Shown here: positions 23,547 to 23,741 of the stretch, piece by piece | How positions within the stretch are numbered: the first letter of the stretch is position 1 | How the letters are laid out: the number at the start of each line of letters is the position of its first letter | Source of the DNA: DAOTYH01 sp034435015 | GTDB taxonomy: Bacteria; Chloroflexota; Anaerolineae; Aggregatilineales; UBA3940 | Assembly: GCA_034435015.1 (NCBI GenBank) | Contig: DAOTYH010000112.1 | Location: 1 to 23,741, forward strand | DNA: 23,741 nt | Direction: 5' to 3' | Made by a program: the position numbers and the translations under genes | The notes under the pieces: generated by a model | Told to the model about the DNA's origin: nothing | Seen by the model: only the letters and a program-made list of their open reading frames with translations | Database searches by the model: none

Positions 23547-23627
23547 GGGAGTGTCTAACAGATATGGATATGAAGGGCTAAAATCGCCCGACCCGTTAAC
23601 ACTATGTCCACCCTTTTGGCCACTCCC
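23547..23627 (+). repeat. Dispersed structured repeat, unit 3
   Basis: An 81-bp copy with GGGAGTG and CACTCCC ends, internal stem TGGATAT/ATGTCCA and inner hairpin GGGC-TAAAATC-GCCC. It is nearly identical to unit 2 at 193-274, over 23 kb away, and in the same orientation. It stands in the ~270-bp gap between the CapA-like gene and the next gene. Confidence 0.88.
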
Positions 23628-23692
23628 CAATCTACCTTTAGCCGTGCCTGATCCCCCGTCTCATCCCCCTGCCTTTTGCCTCAGGGGTTTGT

Positions 23693-23698
23693 TATACT
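23693..23698 (+). promoter_or_regulatory. Extended -10 for the right-end gene
   Basis: TGTTATACT gives an extended -10 (TATACT with TG one base before). No convincing -35 is found at 17 bp. It lies 30 bp before an ATG with a strong ribosome site. Confidence 0.5.
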
Positions 23699-23728
23699 CA
23701 TGGCACATCTCAATCGGGAGGGAAAAAT

Positions 23729-23741
23729 ATGATAACTGTCT
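23729..23741 (+). CDS. Start of a truncated gene at the window edge
   Basis: ATG ATA ACT GTC runs off the end of the window (M-I-T-V). It is called because GGGAGGGA (23716-23723) is an excellent ribosome site 5 bases upstream and an extended -10 precedes it. The product cannot be named. Confidence 0.6.

Overview
The window looks like a chromosomal segment of a Chloroflexota bacterium, probably Anaerolineae-like. This is inferred from gene content and protein style: a PIN/TRAM-gltX-cysS-rlmB cluster beside a primary sigma factor, a membrane-bound HdrD-like Fe-S protein, a Ser/Thr kinase with a very large membrane domain, Cys-lipoproteins and a GT-C type membrane protein. The base composition is moderately GC-rich. 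No rRNA, phage, transposase or CRISPR array was seen, so the taxonomic call rests on impression only.

Layout. Positions 1-333 hold no gene but carry a compact array of an ~80-bp structured repeat; a third, nearly identical copy lies at 23547-23627. A tRNA-Arg(CCG) follows (334-405), then a bidirectional terminator. Positions 450-5290 are a minus-strand housekeeping operon transcribed leftwards: PIN/TRAM membrane protein, gltX, cysS, rlmB. A 443-bp divergent intergenic region precedes rpoD (5734-6972, +), which ends at a strong hairpin. Next on the plus strand are a stand-alone receiver-domain protein, an orphan hutI (imidazolonepropionase), a cytochrome b/Fe-S/CCG oxidoreductase preceded by a possible 23-codon leader ORF, a lipoprotein, and a 918-residue kinase with a polytopic C-terminal half.

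Positions 14631-20718 are a tightly packed six-gene minus-strand operon: alpha/beta hydrolase, MFS transporter, PAP2 phosphatase, GT-C membrane glycosyltransferase-like protein, THUMP RNA methyltransferase, and a short SDR protein that lacks the catalytic Tyr and Lys. A divergent promoter region (about 20780-20890) separates it from a plus-strand pair: a putative esterase and a CapA-domain lipoprotein. The right end has the third repeat copy and the first four codons of another gene.

How the genes fit together. The left half is translation and transcription core machinery (tRNA-Arg, GluRS, CysRS, 23S rRNA methylation, primary sigma). The middle and right are envelope, signalling and redox genes; PAP2, GT-C and CapA suggest envelope lipid or glycan metabolism, but no complete pathway is visible. 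The least explained signals are the structured dispersed repeat, the leader ORF with a sequestered Shine-Dalgarno site, the non-catalytic SDR and the kinase-membrane fusion. I do not see a convincing new multi-gene defence or mobile system.
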